NCBI GenBank assembly: GCA_903872785.1
Contig: CAIQLZ010000042.1
Span: 1 to 12,311 of the forward strand
Direction of reading: 5' to 3'
Source: Candidatus Levyibacteriota bacterium
GTDB lineage: Bacteria; Patescibacteriota; Microgenomatia; Levybacterales; UBA12049
DNA length: 12,311 nt
Shown here: piece by piece, positions 6,839 to 12,210 of the stretch
Position numbering within the stretch: the stretch's first letter is position 1
Layout: each line of letters opens with the position of its first letter
The notes under the pieces: model-generated
Database searches by the model: none
What the model was told of the DNA's origin: nothing
The model's input: the letters and a program-made list of their open reading frames with translations, nothing else
Program-made: the position numbers and the translations under genes

Positions 6839-6870
6839 TTTGCTAATTAACCTGCCGGATTTAGATTTAT

Positions 6871-6899
6871 ATTATACCAAAAATGGCTCCTAAAGTCAA
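6871..6899 (-). promoter_or_regulatory. Sigma70 promoter for the DEAD-box helicase
   Basis: TTGACT (6899-6894), 17 bases, then perfect TATAAT (6876-6871) on the minus strand. Transcription is expected near 6864, about 190 bases before the helicase ATG at 6672. No other gene lies between them, so this predicts a long untranslated leader. Confidence 0.7.
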
Positions 6900-6928
6900 T
6901 AGGATCTAGATTGTATAATTGGAGGATA

Positions 6929-7180
6929 TTATAGTTTGTAAATTAATGTTCCGCTCTTTACAGCTTGGTTTACCTTAATAGCAATTTCCTCATTTTTCTT
7001 ACCCGAATTTACCGACTTATGCTCGAGTTGCATTGATTCTATGTCTTGCTCAAAAGATTCCGAACCTTTTACAAATTTAACTTTATCTTCTACTTTTAAT
7101 ACTTTTTCCAGCTTTACTACGGCAACTCCAATTTTATCGTAATAATGAATAACTTTACCAATTAAATCCTTTTTATTCAT
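6929..7180 (-). CDS. Translation elongation factor-like protein (EF-Tu domain II fold)
   Basis: This 83-residue protein resembles the stand-alone beta-barrel proteins related to domain II of translational GTPases. The start LIGKVIHYYDKIGVAVV, the middle VEDKVKFVKG, the conserved IESMQLEHKSV and the end VKSGTLIYKL match that pattern. It has no GTPase domain. Members of this family are often annotated as elongation-factor-like, with no proven role. The start is ATG 7180, not the in-frame GTG at 7189: that GTG is part of a near-perfect Shine-Dalgarno, AAGGAGGT (7195-7188), correctly spaced from ATG 7180. The gene has its own promoter, with a palindrome in the spacer, after obgE. The strong ribosome site sets it apart from its neighbours and suggests high expression. 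Confidence 0.85.
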   Translation of the reverse strand: MNKKDLIGKVIHYYDKIGVAVVKLEKVLKVEDKVKFVKGSESFEQDIESMQLEHKSVNSGKKNEEIAIKVNQAVKSGTLIYKL

Positions 7181-7187
7181 TGCTTTC

Positions 7188-7195
7188 ACCTCCTT
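7188..7195 (-). promoter_or_regulatory. Strong Shine-Dalgarno site
   Basis: AAGGAGGT on the minus strand, 7 bases before ATG 7180, followed by GA, which extends the anti-16S match. It decides the start of the elongation-factor-like gene and is the best such site in the window. Confidence 0.85.
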
Positions 7196-7218
7196 AACTT
7201 TTGAATATCTGCATTTCT

Positions 7219-7247
7219 ACTGTAATACGATCGTATTCATGTGTCAA
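7219..7247 (-). promoter_or_regulatory. Promoter for the elongation-factor-like gene
   Basis: Consensus TTGACA (7247-7242), 17 bases, then TACAGT (7224-7219), a moderate -10. Transcription near 7212 gives a leader of about 32 nt that contains the Shine-Dalgarno site. The spacer contains a 14-bp palindrome. Confidence 0.6.
7224..7237. promoter_or_regulatory. 14-bp perfect palindrome, candidate operator
   Basis: AATACGATCGTATT reads identically on both strands and lies exactly between the -35 and -10 boxes of the elongation-factor-like gene promoter. A dimeric regulator bound there would block the polymerase. No T-tract follows, so it is not a terminator for obgE. The binding protein is unknown. 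Confidence 0.5.
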
Positions 7248-7257
7248 TAGATCTTTT

Positions 7258-8271
7258 TCAAGAGCATCTAGGCAACTTGTCCAGGTAGCGAAGTAACTCC
7301 TTTTTTAGAAAATTCAGGCTTTCCGGGTTGTAAATAGAGGCAGTAAGGACTTTTTTGCCTTTTTTTTCTAAAATTTTTGAGTTCTTTTTAACGGTAGCCT
7401 TATCTGCAAGATCAATTTTGGTAAGCAAAATTATTTCAGGCTTGTTTAATAAAGAAATATTATATTTTTCAAATTCATGGCGGACAGTTTCATATGTTTT
7501 TTCTACATTTGCCTCAGTTGCATCTATGCAATGAACCAAAACTTTTGTTTTTTCAATATGTTTTAGAAATTCCACGCCCAAACCTTTTCCAATAGATGCT
7601 CCTTCAATCAGTCCCGGAATATCGGCGATCGGATGCTGTATCCATTCCCCTCCCGGGGATTTCGGCTTAAGCCTCAACATTCCGATGTTCGGTTCAAGCG
7701 TTGTAAATGCATAATTGGCAATTTTGGGAGTCGCATTTGTCAAAACAGAAAGCAAACTGCTTTTCCCAGCATTTGGTAATCCAATCAGGCCTACATCTGC
7801 GATTAGGCGTAATTCCAGAAATAATTTTTTTTCTTCACCGAGCGTTCCCTTTTCAGCATATTTTGGAGTCTGATTGGTAGCTGATTTAAATTCCATATTT
7901 CCCCGTCCGCCCTTTCCGCCACGTGCTGCAAGAATTGCGGAAACCGTATCGGTTATTTCAATTATTTTGTTTGAAATTGTATCAGTGATGCATGTTCCTA
8001 GGGGTAAATAAATTATTAAATGTTGTGCGTTTTTACCAAACAACTTCTTATGTTTGCCCGGAATTCCGTTTTCTGCAACAATTTTTTTCTTATATCTGAA
8101 TTCACGAAGGTCATTGATATTGGTTGAGCCCTGAAAGTAGATGTTTCCGCCGTTTCCGCCGTTGCCTCCATCAGGTCCGCCTTTGGCTTTTCCTTCATTT
8201 CGCAGAAATGTTGCTGCCCCGTTTCCGCCATTACCTCCCTTAACAATTAAATTAATATTATCGACTAACAT
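7258..8271 (-). CDS. obgE: GTPase Obg (ribosome assembly, stress)
   Basis: Obg/CgtA is an essential GTPase associated with 50S subunit maturation. The glycine-rich N-terminal Obg fold is evident (KGGNGGNGAATF at 11-22, KGGPDGGNGGNGG at 30-42, ARGGKGGRGN at 116-125). The G domain carries G1 GLPNAGKSS (164-172), G2 FTT (189-191) and G3 DIPG (217-220). G4 is TKID (284-287), with Thr in place of the canonical Asn, and G5 near TASI (310-313) is degenerate. At 337 residues it lacks the C-terminal OCT domain of some Gram-positive Obg proteins and matches the minimal form. It begins 2 bases after the panD stop with no Shine-Dalgarno site, which indicates an operon and probably translational coupling. 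This is a high-confidence assignment. Confidence 0.95.
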   Translation of the reverse strand: MLVDNINLIVKGGNGGNGAATFLRNEGKAKGGPDGGNGGNGGNIYFQGSTNINDLREFRYKKKIVAENGIPGKHKKLFGKNAQHLIIYLPLGTCITDTISNKIIEITDTVSAILAARGGKGGRGNMEFKSATNQTPKYAEKGTLGEEKKLFLELRLIADVGLIGLPNAGKSSLLSVLTNATPKIANYAFTTLEPNIGMLRLKPKSPGGEWIQHPIADIPGLIEGASIGKGLGVEFLKHIEKTKVLVHCIDATEANVEKTYETVRHEFEKYNISLLNKPEIILLTKIDLADKATVKKNSKILEKKGKKVLTASIYNPESLNFLKKELLRYLDKLPRCS

Positions 8272-8273
8272 GA

Positions 8274-8615
8274 TTACTTAAGAAATTTAACGAAATTGTT
8301 CTTTTTGTCAACCAAAATGATTTTTGCTTTAATTGGCTTATTTGTTGGCTCAAATCCCATGATAATGACTTCTTCATTTTTTTTAATTAGGTGGGCTGCG
8401 CCGTTCATACAAATAGTGTGAGAGCCTTTTTTAGCTGCGATGGTATAAGTTTCAACTCTTGCCCCCGATGTGTTACTTGCTACTAAAACTTTTTCGCCCG
8501 GCCAAATACCGACTTTTTTCATCAAATCTTCATCTATAGTTATGCTGCCAATAGAGCTAACATTGGCTTGCGTTACTCTGGCTTTGTGGATTTTAGACCG
8601 TAAGACCCATCTCAT
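8274..8615 (-). CDS. panD: Aspartate 1-decarboxylase (pyruvoyl enzyme)
   Basis: PanD makes beta-alanine from aspartate for pantothenate and coenzyme A synthesis. It is made as a pro-enzyme that cleaves itself at Gly-Ser to form the pyruvoyl cofactor. The cleavage site is IGSITIDED (22-30), with Gly23 and Ser24. The N-terminal RSKIHKARVTQA, the substrate-site region GARVETY (Arg53, Tyr57) and NGAA (71-74) are all intact. Its 113 residues are close to the usual 115-130. The ATG at 8615 opens directly into the conserved start and is placed 8 bases after a TATAAT box, so the leader would be 0-2 nt. It is followed by obgE after 2 bases. No other pantothenate gene is in the window, so whether this cell completes the pathway is unknown. 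Confidence 0.93.
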   Translation of the reverse strand: MRWVLRSKIHKARVTQANVSSIGSITIDEDLMKKVGIWPGEKVLVASNTSGARVETYTIAAKKGSHTICMNGAAHLIKKNEEVIIMGFEPTNKPIKAKIILVDKKNNFVKFLK

Positions 8616-8623
8616 AGGTTTTC

Positions 8624-8629
8624 ATTATA
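8624..8629 (-). promoter_or_regulatory. -10 box for the panD-obgE transcript
   Basis: Perfect TATAAT (8629-8624) on the minus strand, 8 bases before the panD ATG. The -35 position is poor (AATATT at 17-base spacing), so the promoter may be weak or activator dependent. A leader of at most about 2 nt is predicted. Confidence 0.5.
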
Positions 8630-8743
8630 GCTTATTTTGTGAAGTAAATATTGCGTAGTGTTTTCTTACTGAACCTACCAGCCTAAGTCCATTAGGTTAT
8701 TATAGTGGCATTTCACTTTCAAAATAAACGAGATAAAAGAAAT

Positions 8744-8790
8744 ATCATAAAAGATCTAAAAGAATGAAGGGAGGGATTTTATTTTATGAT
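8744..8790. repeat. AT-rich inverted repeat after the FN3 gene
   Basis: ATCATAAAA (8744-8752) and TTTTATGAT (8782-8790) are perfect 9-base inverted arms around a 29-base loop, just past the stop of the fibronectin-type gene. The low GC and large loop make a terminator doubtful. The rest of the gap, 8658-8743, shows only a weak 5-bp stem (CCTAA...TTAGG at 8682-8696). Confidence 0.25.
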
Positions 8791-9488
8791 TATCGTCCGA
8801 AGATTCTATTCCAAATACGCTGGAAGAATCCTATCTGAGGTGCAGGGGTGGGTTGAACGGGTACCACTTGTTGTGGCATTTGGGTAGGTGGTTGTTGGAC
8901 AGTTGCATTTTCCGGATTAATTCCTGCATTTGAGGGTACGGTAGGCATATTGGGAGGTGTCACAACGTTGGGTGATTTTGCGCCGGCATTTGCTAATAAA
9001 GCCACGCTGCCTCCGCCTGCTCTTGCCGCCCATTCCATTGACCACGGCCCCGGCATGCAACCATTTACACCCCTTACTGCAAAGTAATATGTTCTTCCCG
9101 GAGTTAGATAATTTACTGTAAAGTTATCCGTATCACCAACATCCGGTAGGCCGTAAATATAATTTCCCGAAGAAACGCCAAACGCAACGGTATATTTAGT
9201 TGCTTTAGCTGTTTTTATCCAATTCAGCCGTATTTGGTTTGGACCGGTTGCTCTGGGAAGAAGAGCATGATTTGGTTGATATAAAACGACTTTTGCCGGC
9301 TGTTCATTACCGCATGTAGTTGAACCGCCGCCGCCGCGTCCGTCACTACGTCCGTCACTACGTCCGTCACCAGCGCCCCCTCCGCCGCCACTGCCATATC
9401 CAAATACAAGTTGTGTGTTGCCGGGAATTAATACTATTGCTATTAATGCTAGGGTAAGAAGTGAAATTTTTACTGAGCCTTTCAACAT
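8790..9488 (-). CDS. Secreted fibronectin type III-like protein with Gly-rich and Pro-rich linkers
   Basis: An N-terminal signal peptide is clear: basic start, hydrophobic core ISLLTLALIAIVLI (8-21), likely cleavage before residue 31. A low-complexity segment (31-58) of Gly runs and three DGR units follows. One FN3-like domain (about 64-157) shows the strand patterns QIRLNWIKTAKATKYTVAFG and LTPGRTYYFAVRG. Cys59 and Cys144 could form a disulfide. A Pro/Gln/Val-rich linker (160-218) leads to a short amphipathic tail, GFFQRIWNRIFGR (220-232), which could hold the protein at the envelope. There is no LPxTG motif. A role in adhesion or surface structure is inferred from layout alone. The promoter is divergent from the glycosyltransferase cluster, with a leader of about 40 nt and no Shine-Dalgarno site. 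Confidence 0.85.
   Translation of the reverse strand: MLKGSVKISLLTLALIAIVLIPGNTQLVFGYGSGGGGGAGDGRSDGRSDGRGGGGSTTCGNEQPAKVVLYQPNHALLPRATGPNQIRLNWIKTAKATKYTVAFGVSSGNYIYGLPDVGDTDNFTVNYLTPGRTYYFAVRGVNGCMPGPWSMEWAARAGGGSVALLANAGAKSPNVVTPPNMPTVPSNAGINPENATVQQPPTQMPQQVVPVQPTPAPQIGFFQRIWNRIFGR
9337..9372. repeat. Three 12-bp tandem units coding DGRS
   Basis: CGTCCGTCACTA occurs at 9337-9348 and 9349-9360, then with one change (CGTCCGTCACCA) at 9361-9372. On the minus strand the units encode DGR-S steps in the Gly-rich linker of the FN3 protein. In-frame unit gain or loss would only alter linker length. Confidence 0.85.
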
Positions 9489-9534
9489 ATTGTATTTTCA
9501 ATGGCTGTATGCAAGAATACAACCTGTATAGAAT

Positions 9535-9563
9535 AGTATAGAACTAGATTAATAGTTTGTCAA
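9535..9563 (-). promoter_or_regulatory. Strong sigma70 promoter for the FN3 protein gene
   Basis: TTGACA (9563-9558), 17 bases, TATACT (9540-9535) on the minus strand. Transcription near 9528 gives a leader of about 40 nt holding a small GTAT...ATAC inverted repeat (9508-9521 region). The -35 box occupies the same bases as the -35 box of the divergent promoter. Confidence 0.7.
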
Positions 9564-9584
9564 GCCTACTATTTAGCGTATGAT
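9557..9584 (+). promoter_or_regulatory. Promoter for the glycan cluster
   Basis: TTGTCA (9557-9562), 16 bases, TATGAT (9579-9584). GATAAT at 9582-9587 is an alternative -10. Transcription near 9591-9594 leaves about 12-15 nt before the ATG at 9606, with no Shine-Dalgarno site. The -35 box lies on the same bases as the minus-strand TTGACA. Confidence 0.55.
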
Positions 9585-9605
9585 AATTAATAAAACGCTA
9601 CGCAT

Positions 9606-10568
9606 ATGAAGCTAGTTATAATCATACCCTGTTTTAACGAAGAAAAAACCCTGCCGCAGGTTTTAAACTCAATCCCAAAAAGGATAAAGGGGATAAAAAA
9701 AATTGAAAAAGTGGTCATCGACGACGGCTCTACAGATAAAACAGCCGAAGTAGCCAAAAAAAATAGGGTAATTATAGTTTCACATAAAATTAATTCGGGA
9801 TTAGGTACGGCTTTCAAAACCGGCATTAACACGGCGTTGGAAAGAGGAGCAAGCATAGTCGTAACCCTTGACGGAGACATGCAATTTAACCCCTTGGACA
9901 TACCAAGTTTAATAGAACCTATTCTTAAAGGCGAAGCTAACTTTGTTACTGCTACTCGGTATAAAAAATACCTAGATTATAATCTCAAAAACAGAGGTAT
10001 TAAAAATTTGGGGAATAAGCTGTTTACAAAACTGGTTAATTTTTTAACCAAAAGATCATTTACGGATGTTTCCTGCGGATTTAGAGCTTACGATAAAGAA
10101 TCTCTGCTTCGTCTAATGATTTTCGGCCATTTCACTTATACCCACGAAGTTTTTCTTGATTTAGTTCATAAGGATATGGTAATAAAAGAAGTTCCTGTCA
10201 AAGTAAGACCGAATCGTAAATTTGGAAAATCAAAAATTTCAGACGATCTGTTTAATTATGGTTATTCTGCTCTAAAAATTATTTTTAGGTCGGTTCGTGA
10301 CCATAGGCCCCTTAACTTCTTTGCCATGCCCGGTTTTTACATTTTTATATTTGGTTTTTTGTTTGATGTTGTGTTTGTGATAGGCTGGTTAATATTGGAA
10401 AGAACAACCCCATTCAGAACATATGGAATTGTAGGGGCTTTTTTAAACACGATCGGACTTCTTTTAATTCTTTTGGGGTTTTTGGCAGACATGTTGGGTA
10501 GAATAAAAGATACCCAGGAAGAAATTCTTTACCAAATTAAAAAATCTCAATGGAGGCGGCAAATATGA
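9606..10568 (+). CDS. GT2 glycosyltransferase, DPM1/ArnC-like with two C-terminal membrane helices
   Basis: This family moves a sugar from a nucleotide donor to a polyprenyl phosphate at the cytoplasmic membrane face. The GT-A fold starts with IIIPCFNEEKTLP (5-17). The nucleotide site is DDGSTD (39-44) and the metal-binding DxD is DGDMQ (89-93). The acceptor-side segment reads TDVSCGFRAY (153-162), and HEVF (180-183) with RKFGKSK (204-210) completes the usual pattern. Two membrane helices, at about 239-263 and 273-295, and a basic tail follow, as in polyprenyl-phosphate glycosyltransferases. It is the first gene of the plus-strand glycan cluster. Its TGA overlaps the next ATG as ATGA. The sugar and the lipid acceptor cannot be read from the sequence. 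Confidence 0.92.
   Translation: MKLVIIIPCFNEEKTLPQVLNSIPKRIKGIKKIEKVVIDDGSTDKTAEVAKKNRVIIVSHKINSGLGTAFKTGINTALERGASIVVTLDGDMQFNPLDIPSLIEPILKGEANFVTATRYKKYLDYNLKNRGIKNLGNKLFTKLVNFLTKRSFTDVSCGFRAYDKESLLRLMIFGHFTYTHEVFLDLVHKDMVIKEVPVKVRPNRKFGKSKISDDLFNYGYSALKIIFRSVRDHRPLNFFAMPGFYIFIFGFLFDVVFVIGWLILERTTPFRTYGIVGAFLNTIGLLLILLGFLADMLGRIKDTQEEILYQIKKSQWRRQI
10552..10556 (+). promoter_or_regulatory. Shine-Dalgarno site inside the GT2 gene end
   Basis: GGAGG (10552-10556) lies 8 bases before ATG 10565. It supports that start over the ATG at 10550, which would place the site inside the coding region, and fits coupled translation through the ATGA overlap. Confidence 0.7.
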
Positions 10569-11296
10569 ATGTAGGCATAATTGGAACTGGAGAGGTAGGG
10601 TCAGCTATAAAAAAAATAGTTGAGAGAAGATATAAAGTTTTTAGCAAAGACAGAAAAAACGATTTTATAAAAGGTCAGAAAATTGAAATTTTGCACATCT
10701 GTATTCCCTACAGTAAGGATTTTATAACAATAGCCGTAAAAGCAATAAGGGATTATAAACCTTTGTTAACTATAATAGAATCAACTGTTGCTCCGGGAAC
10801 TACGGATAAAATCCATAAACAAACAAAGATTCTTATTTGTCATTCTCCAATAAGAGGCATTCATCCAAATCTTTATGTGGGTATCAAAACTTTTGTTAAG
10901 TATATCGGCCCTACCTCCAAAAAAGCCGGCGCGAAAGCGCAAAGATACTACGAAAAATTAGAATTAAAAACAGAAATCTTTAAAAACGCTAAATCAACAG
11001 AGATGGCAAAGCTTTTTGATACGGCATATTACGCTTGGAATATTGTTTTTCAGAAAGAACTTTACAAAATTTGCCAAAAAGAAAAAGTTCCAGTTGAAGA
11101 AGTTTACGAAAAATGGAACGAGACTTATAATCAAGGATACACAAAACTTAAAAAAATAAATGTTGTAAGACCAGTTCTTATAAATTGTCCCGGGAAGATT
11201 GGCGGACATTGCTTAATTCCAAACTGCAAAATTCTTGAAAAGAGCTTACTTAATCCAATTTCTAAAATTGTATTAAATTTAAATAAAAAATATTGA
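10565..11296 (+). CDS. Compact nucleotide-sugar dehydrogenase-like protein
   Basis: It resembles UDP-glucose/UDP-ManNAc-type dehydrogenases, which oxidise the sugar C6 to a uronic acid using NAD. Visible landmarks are the Rossmann motif GIIGTGEVG (4-12), the family stretch ESTVAPGTTD (72-81), and a helix with TEMAKLFDT (145-153) keeping the catalytic-type Glu and Lys149. GKIGGHC (210-216) contains the catalytic-type Cys216. Unusual points: the protein has 243 residues against 400-440 for the family, the Rossmann part is compressed, and Asp152 replaces the conserved Asn of that helix. The C-terminal nucleotide-sugar-binding domain is absent. It may bind NAD but use a different substrate, or have lost activity. 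Start 10565 is chosen from the Shine-Dalgarno site and the 4-base overlap with the GT2 gene. Confidence 0.75.
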   Translation: MNVGIIGTGEVGSAIKKIVERRYKVFSKDRKNDFIKGQKIEILHICIPYSKDFITIAVKAIRDYKPLLTIIESTVAPGTTDKIHKQTKILICHSPIRGIHPNLYVGIKTFVKYIGPTSKKAGAKAQRYYEKLELKTEIFKNAKSTEMAKLFDTAYYAWNIVFQKELYKICQKEKVPVEEVYEKWNETYNQGYTKLKKINVVRPVLINCPGKIGGHCLIPNCKILEKSLLNPISKIVLNLNKKY

Positions 11297-11301
11297 CAAA
11301 A

Positions 11302-12024
11302 ATGCCAGAAAAAATTAACTTATTTAAGCATTATCGTAAATTGGTTTTTTTCCTTTTTAACAGATACAAAGGAGATAACTATAAAATAATGAGAGAGTAT
11401 TTTGCTCATATATTAATATCTGATGTTGAAGAATTTATTGCATTAAACAATAAGAAAATTCTTGATGTTGGTGGTGCAAGCGGTGAATTCTGCCGTATTC
11501 TTGCAAAAAAAAGAAGATGTGATGCAATTAATTTAGACCCTAAACCAGGAAAAAATCCATGGAAAAACACCATTATTGGAAAAGCTAATAAAATTCCATT
11601 TGATAATAATCAATTCGACTTAGTGATTTGTAGAGGCGTTTTGGAACACATACCAACTGAAAAACAAGAACCTTCAATAAAGGAGATGTTTAGGGTCACC
11701 AAAAAATCAGGCTTTTGTTATATTGTTATACCTCCGTGGTTTAATTTTCACGCAGGACATGGTTCAAGGCCTTTTCACATATTTCCATTTAAAATAGCTA
11801 AGTTTTTAAGAGAATTATTCTTTAAAAATAAAATTATTGGTAATTCATTTGAGGATAATAATCTTTACAAAATTACTTGCAGACGAATGGAAAGGATGAT
11901 AAAAAATAATGGATTTAAGATAGTAGCGACAAGAGACACTCATTTTCGATTACATTTTTTTACAAAAATTCCCTTTTTTCAAGAATTTACGGTTCCCGCA
12001 GTAGCTTTTATTCTAAAAAAGTAA
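11302..12024 (+). CDS. SAM-dependent methyltransferase (class I, Methyltransf_11 type)
   Basis: This soluble Rossmann-type methyltransferase is probably one that modifies a sugar or lipid intermediate of the surrounding glycan cluster. Motif I is LDVGGASGEF (54-63), the acidic end of strand 2 is NLDP (77-80), the region NKIPFDNNQFDLVICRGVLEHI covers motifs II and post-II up to LEHI (114-117), and VTKKSGFCYIVIPP is the usual strand 5 region. The C-terminal 80 residues are rich in Phe, His and Lys and unlike a standard catalytic core, so they may set substrate choice. The ATG at 11302 lies 5 bases after the dehydrogenase stop. A TTG at 11293 overlapping that stop (TTGA) would add 3 residues. 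No Shine-Dalgarno site is seen. The substrate is unknown. Confidence 0.88.
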   Translation: MPEKINLFKHYRKLVFFLFNRYKGDNYKIMREYFAHILISDVEEFIALNNKKILDVGGASGEFCRILAKKRRCDAINLDPKPGKNPWKNTIIGKANKIPFDNNQFDLVICRGVLEHIPTEKQEPSIKEMFRVTKKSGFCYIVIPPWFNFHAGHGSRPFHIFPFKIAKFLRELFFKNKIIGNSFEDNNLYKITCRRMERMIKNNGFKIVATRDTHFRLHFFTKIPFFQEFTVPAVAFILKK

Positions 12025-12028
12025 ACAT

Positions 12029-12208
12029 ATGCTTTTAAAAAATAAAAGGAAGAAGGTTTTAGTTTTGGCTTCTATTTTTCCACGGTCGAAAAACGATACG
12101 ATTCTTCCTTTTGTTTTTGAACTGGAAAAAAGTTTAGCAAATCCAATTTGTAAAACAATTCTTAAACAAAGTAAAACCTACAAGCAATATTTATCTACAT
12201 CTTTATAG
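12029..12208 (+). pseudogene. Truncated GT4 glycosyltransferase remnant, 59 codons
   Basis: This short open frame reads KKVLVLASIFPRSKNDTILP (8-27) and then FVFELEKSLA, a close copy of the N-terminus common in GT4 glycosyltransferases (pattern VLVLASTFPRW.NDT..PFV.EL). After about 38 residues the family match stops. The last 20 residues (KTILKQSKTYKQYLSTSL in part) have no GT4 landmarks before a TAG. The rest of a normal GT4 of about 350-400 residues is absent, because another GT4-like gene begins 3 bases later. It could be the joined head and tail of a gene that lost its middle, or a head fragment cut by a recombination event. A functional micro-protein is less likely. It follows the methyltransferase by 4 bases, with no Shine-Dalgarno site. 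Confidence 0.65.
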
Positions 12209-12210
12209 GC

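Noticed and set aside
7181..7189. GTG at 7189 as the start of the elongation-factor-like gene
   Set aside because: The GTG is part of the Shine-Dalgarno AAGGAGGTGA itself; ATG 7180 is correctly spaced from it and matches the family start.
8016..8246. 76-codon frame on the minus strand overlapping obgE
   Set aside because: It lies wholly within obgE in another frame and shows no family features; the Obg frame has clear motifs.
8470..8658. Plus-strand frame opposite panD
   Set aside because: Antisense shadow of panD, which has an intact catalytic site; no ribosome site or promoter supports the shadow.
8658..8743. tRNA or small RNA gene in the gap before panD
   Set aside because: Only weak 4-6 bp stems are visible, and no cloverleaf, anticodon arm or T-arm pattern can be drawn.
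9337..9372. Tandem repeat as a CRISPR array
   Set aside because: Units are 12 bp, contiguous, without spacers, and in frame inside a coding region.
9489..9494. TACAAT immediately before the FN3 gene ATG as its -10 box
   Set aside because: It would start transcription inside the gene; the TTGACA/TATACT pair at 9563-9535 is far better.
10550..10564. ATG at 10550 as the start of the dehydrogenase-like gene
   Set aside because: GGAGG at 10552-10556 would then be inside the gene; ATG 10565 has this site at proper spacing and opens directly into the Rossmann strand.
11293..11321. TTGACA at the methyltransferase start as an internal promoter
   Set aside because: The sequence 17 bases downstream (TAACTT) is not a credible -10 box, and the position is inside an apparent operon.
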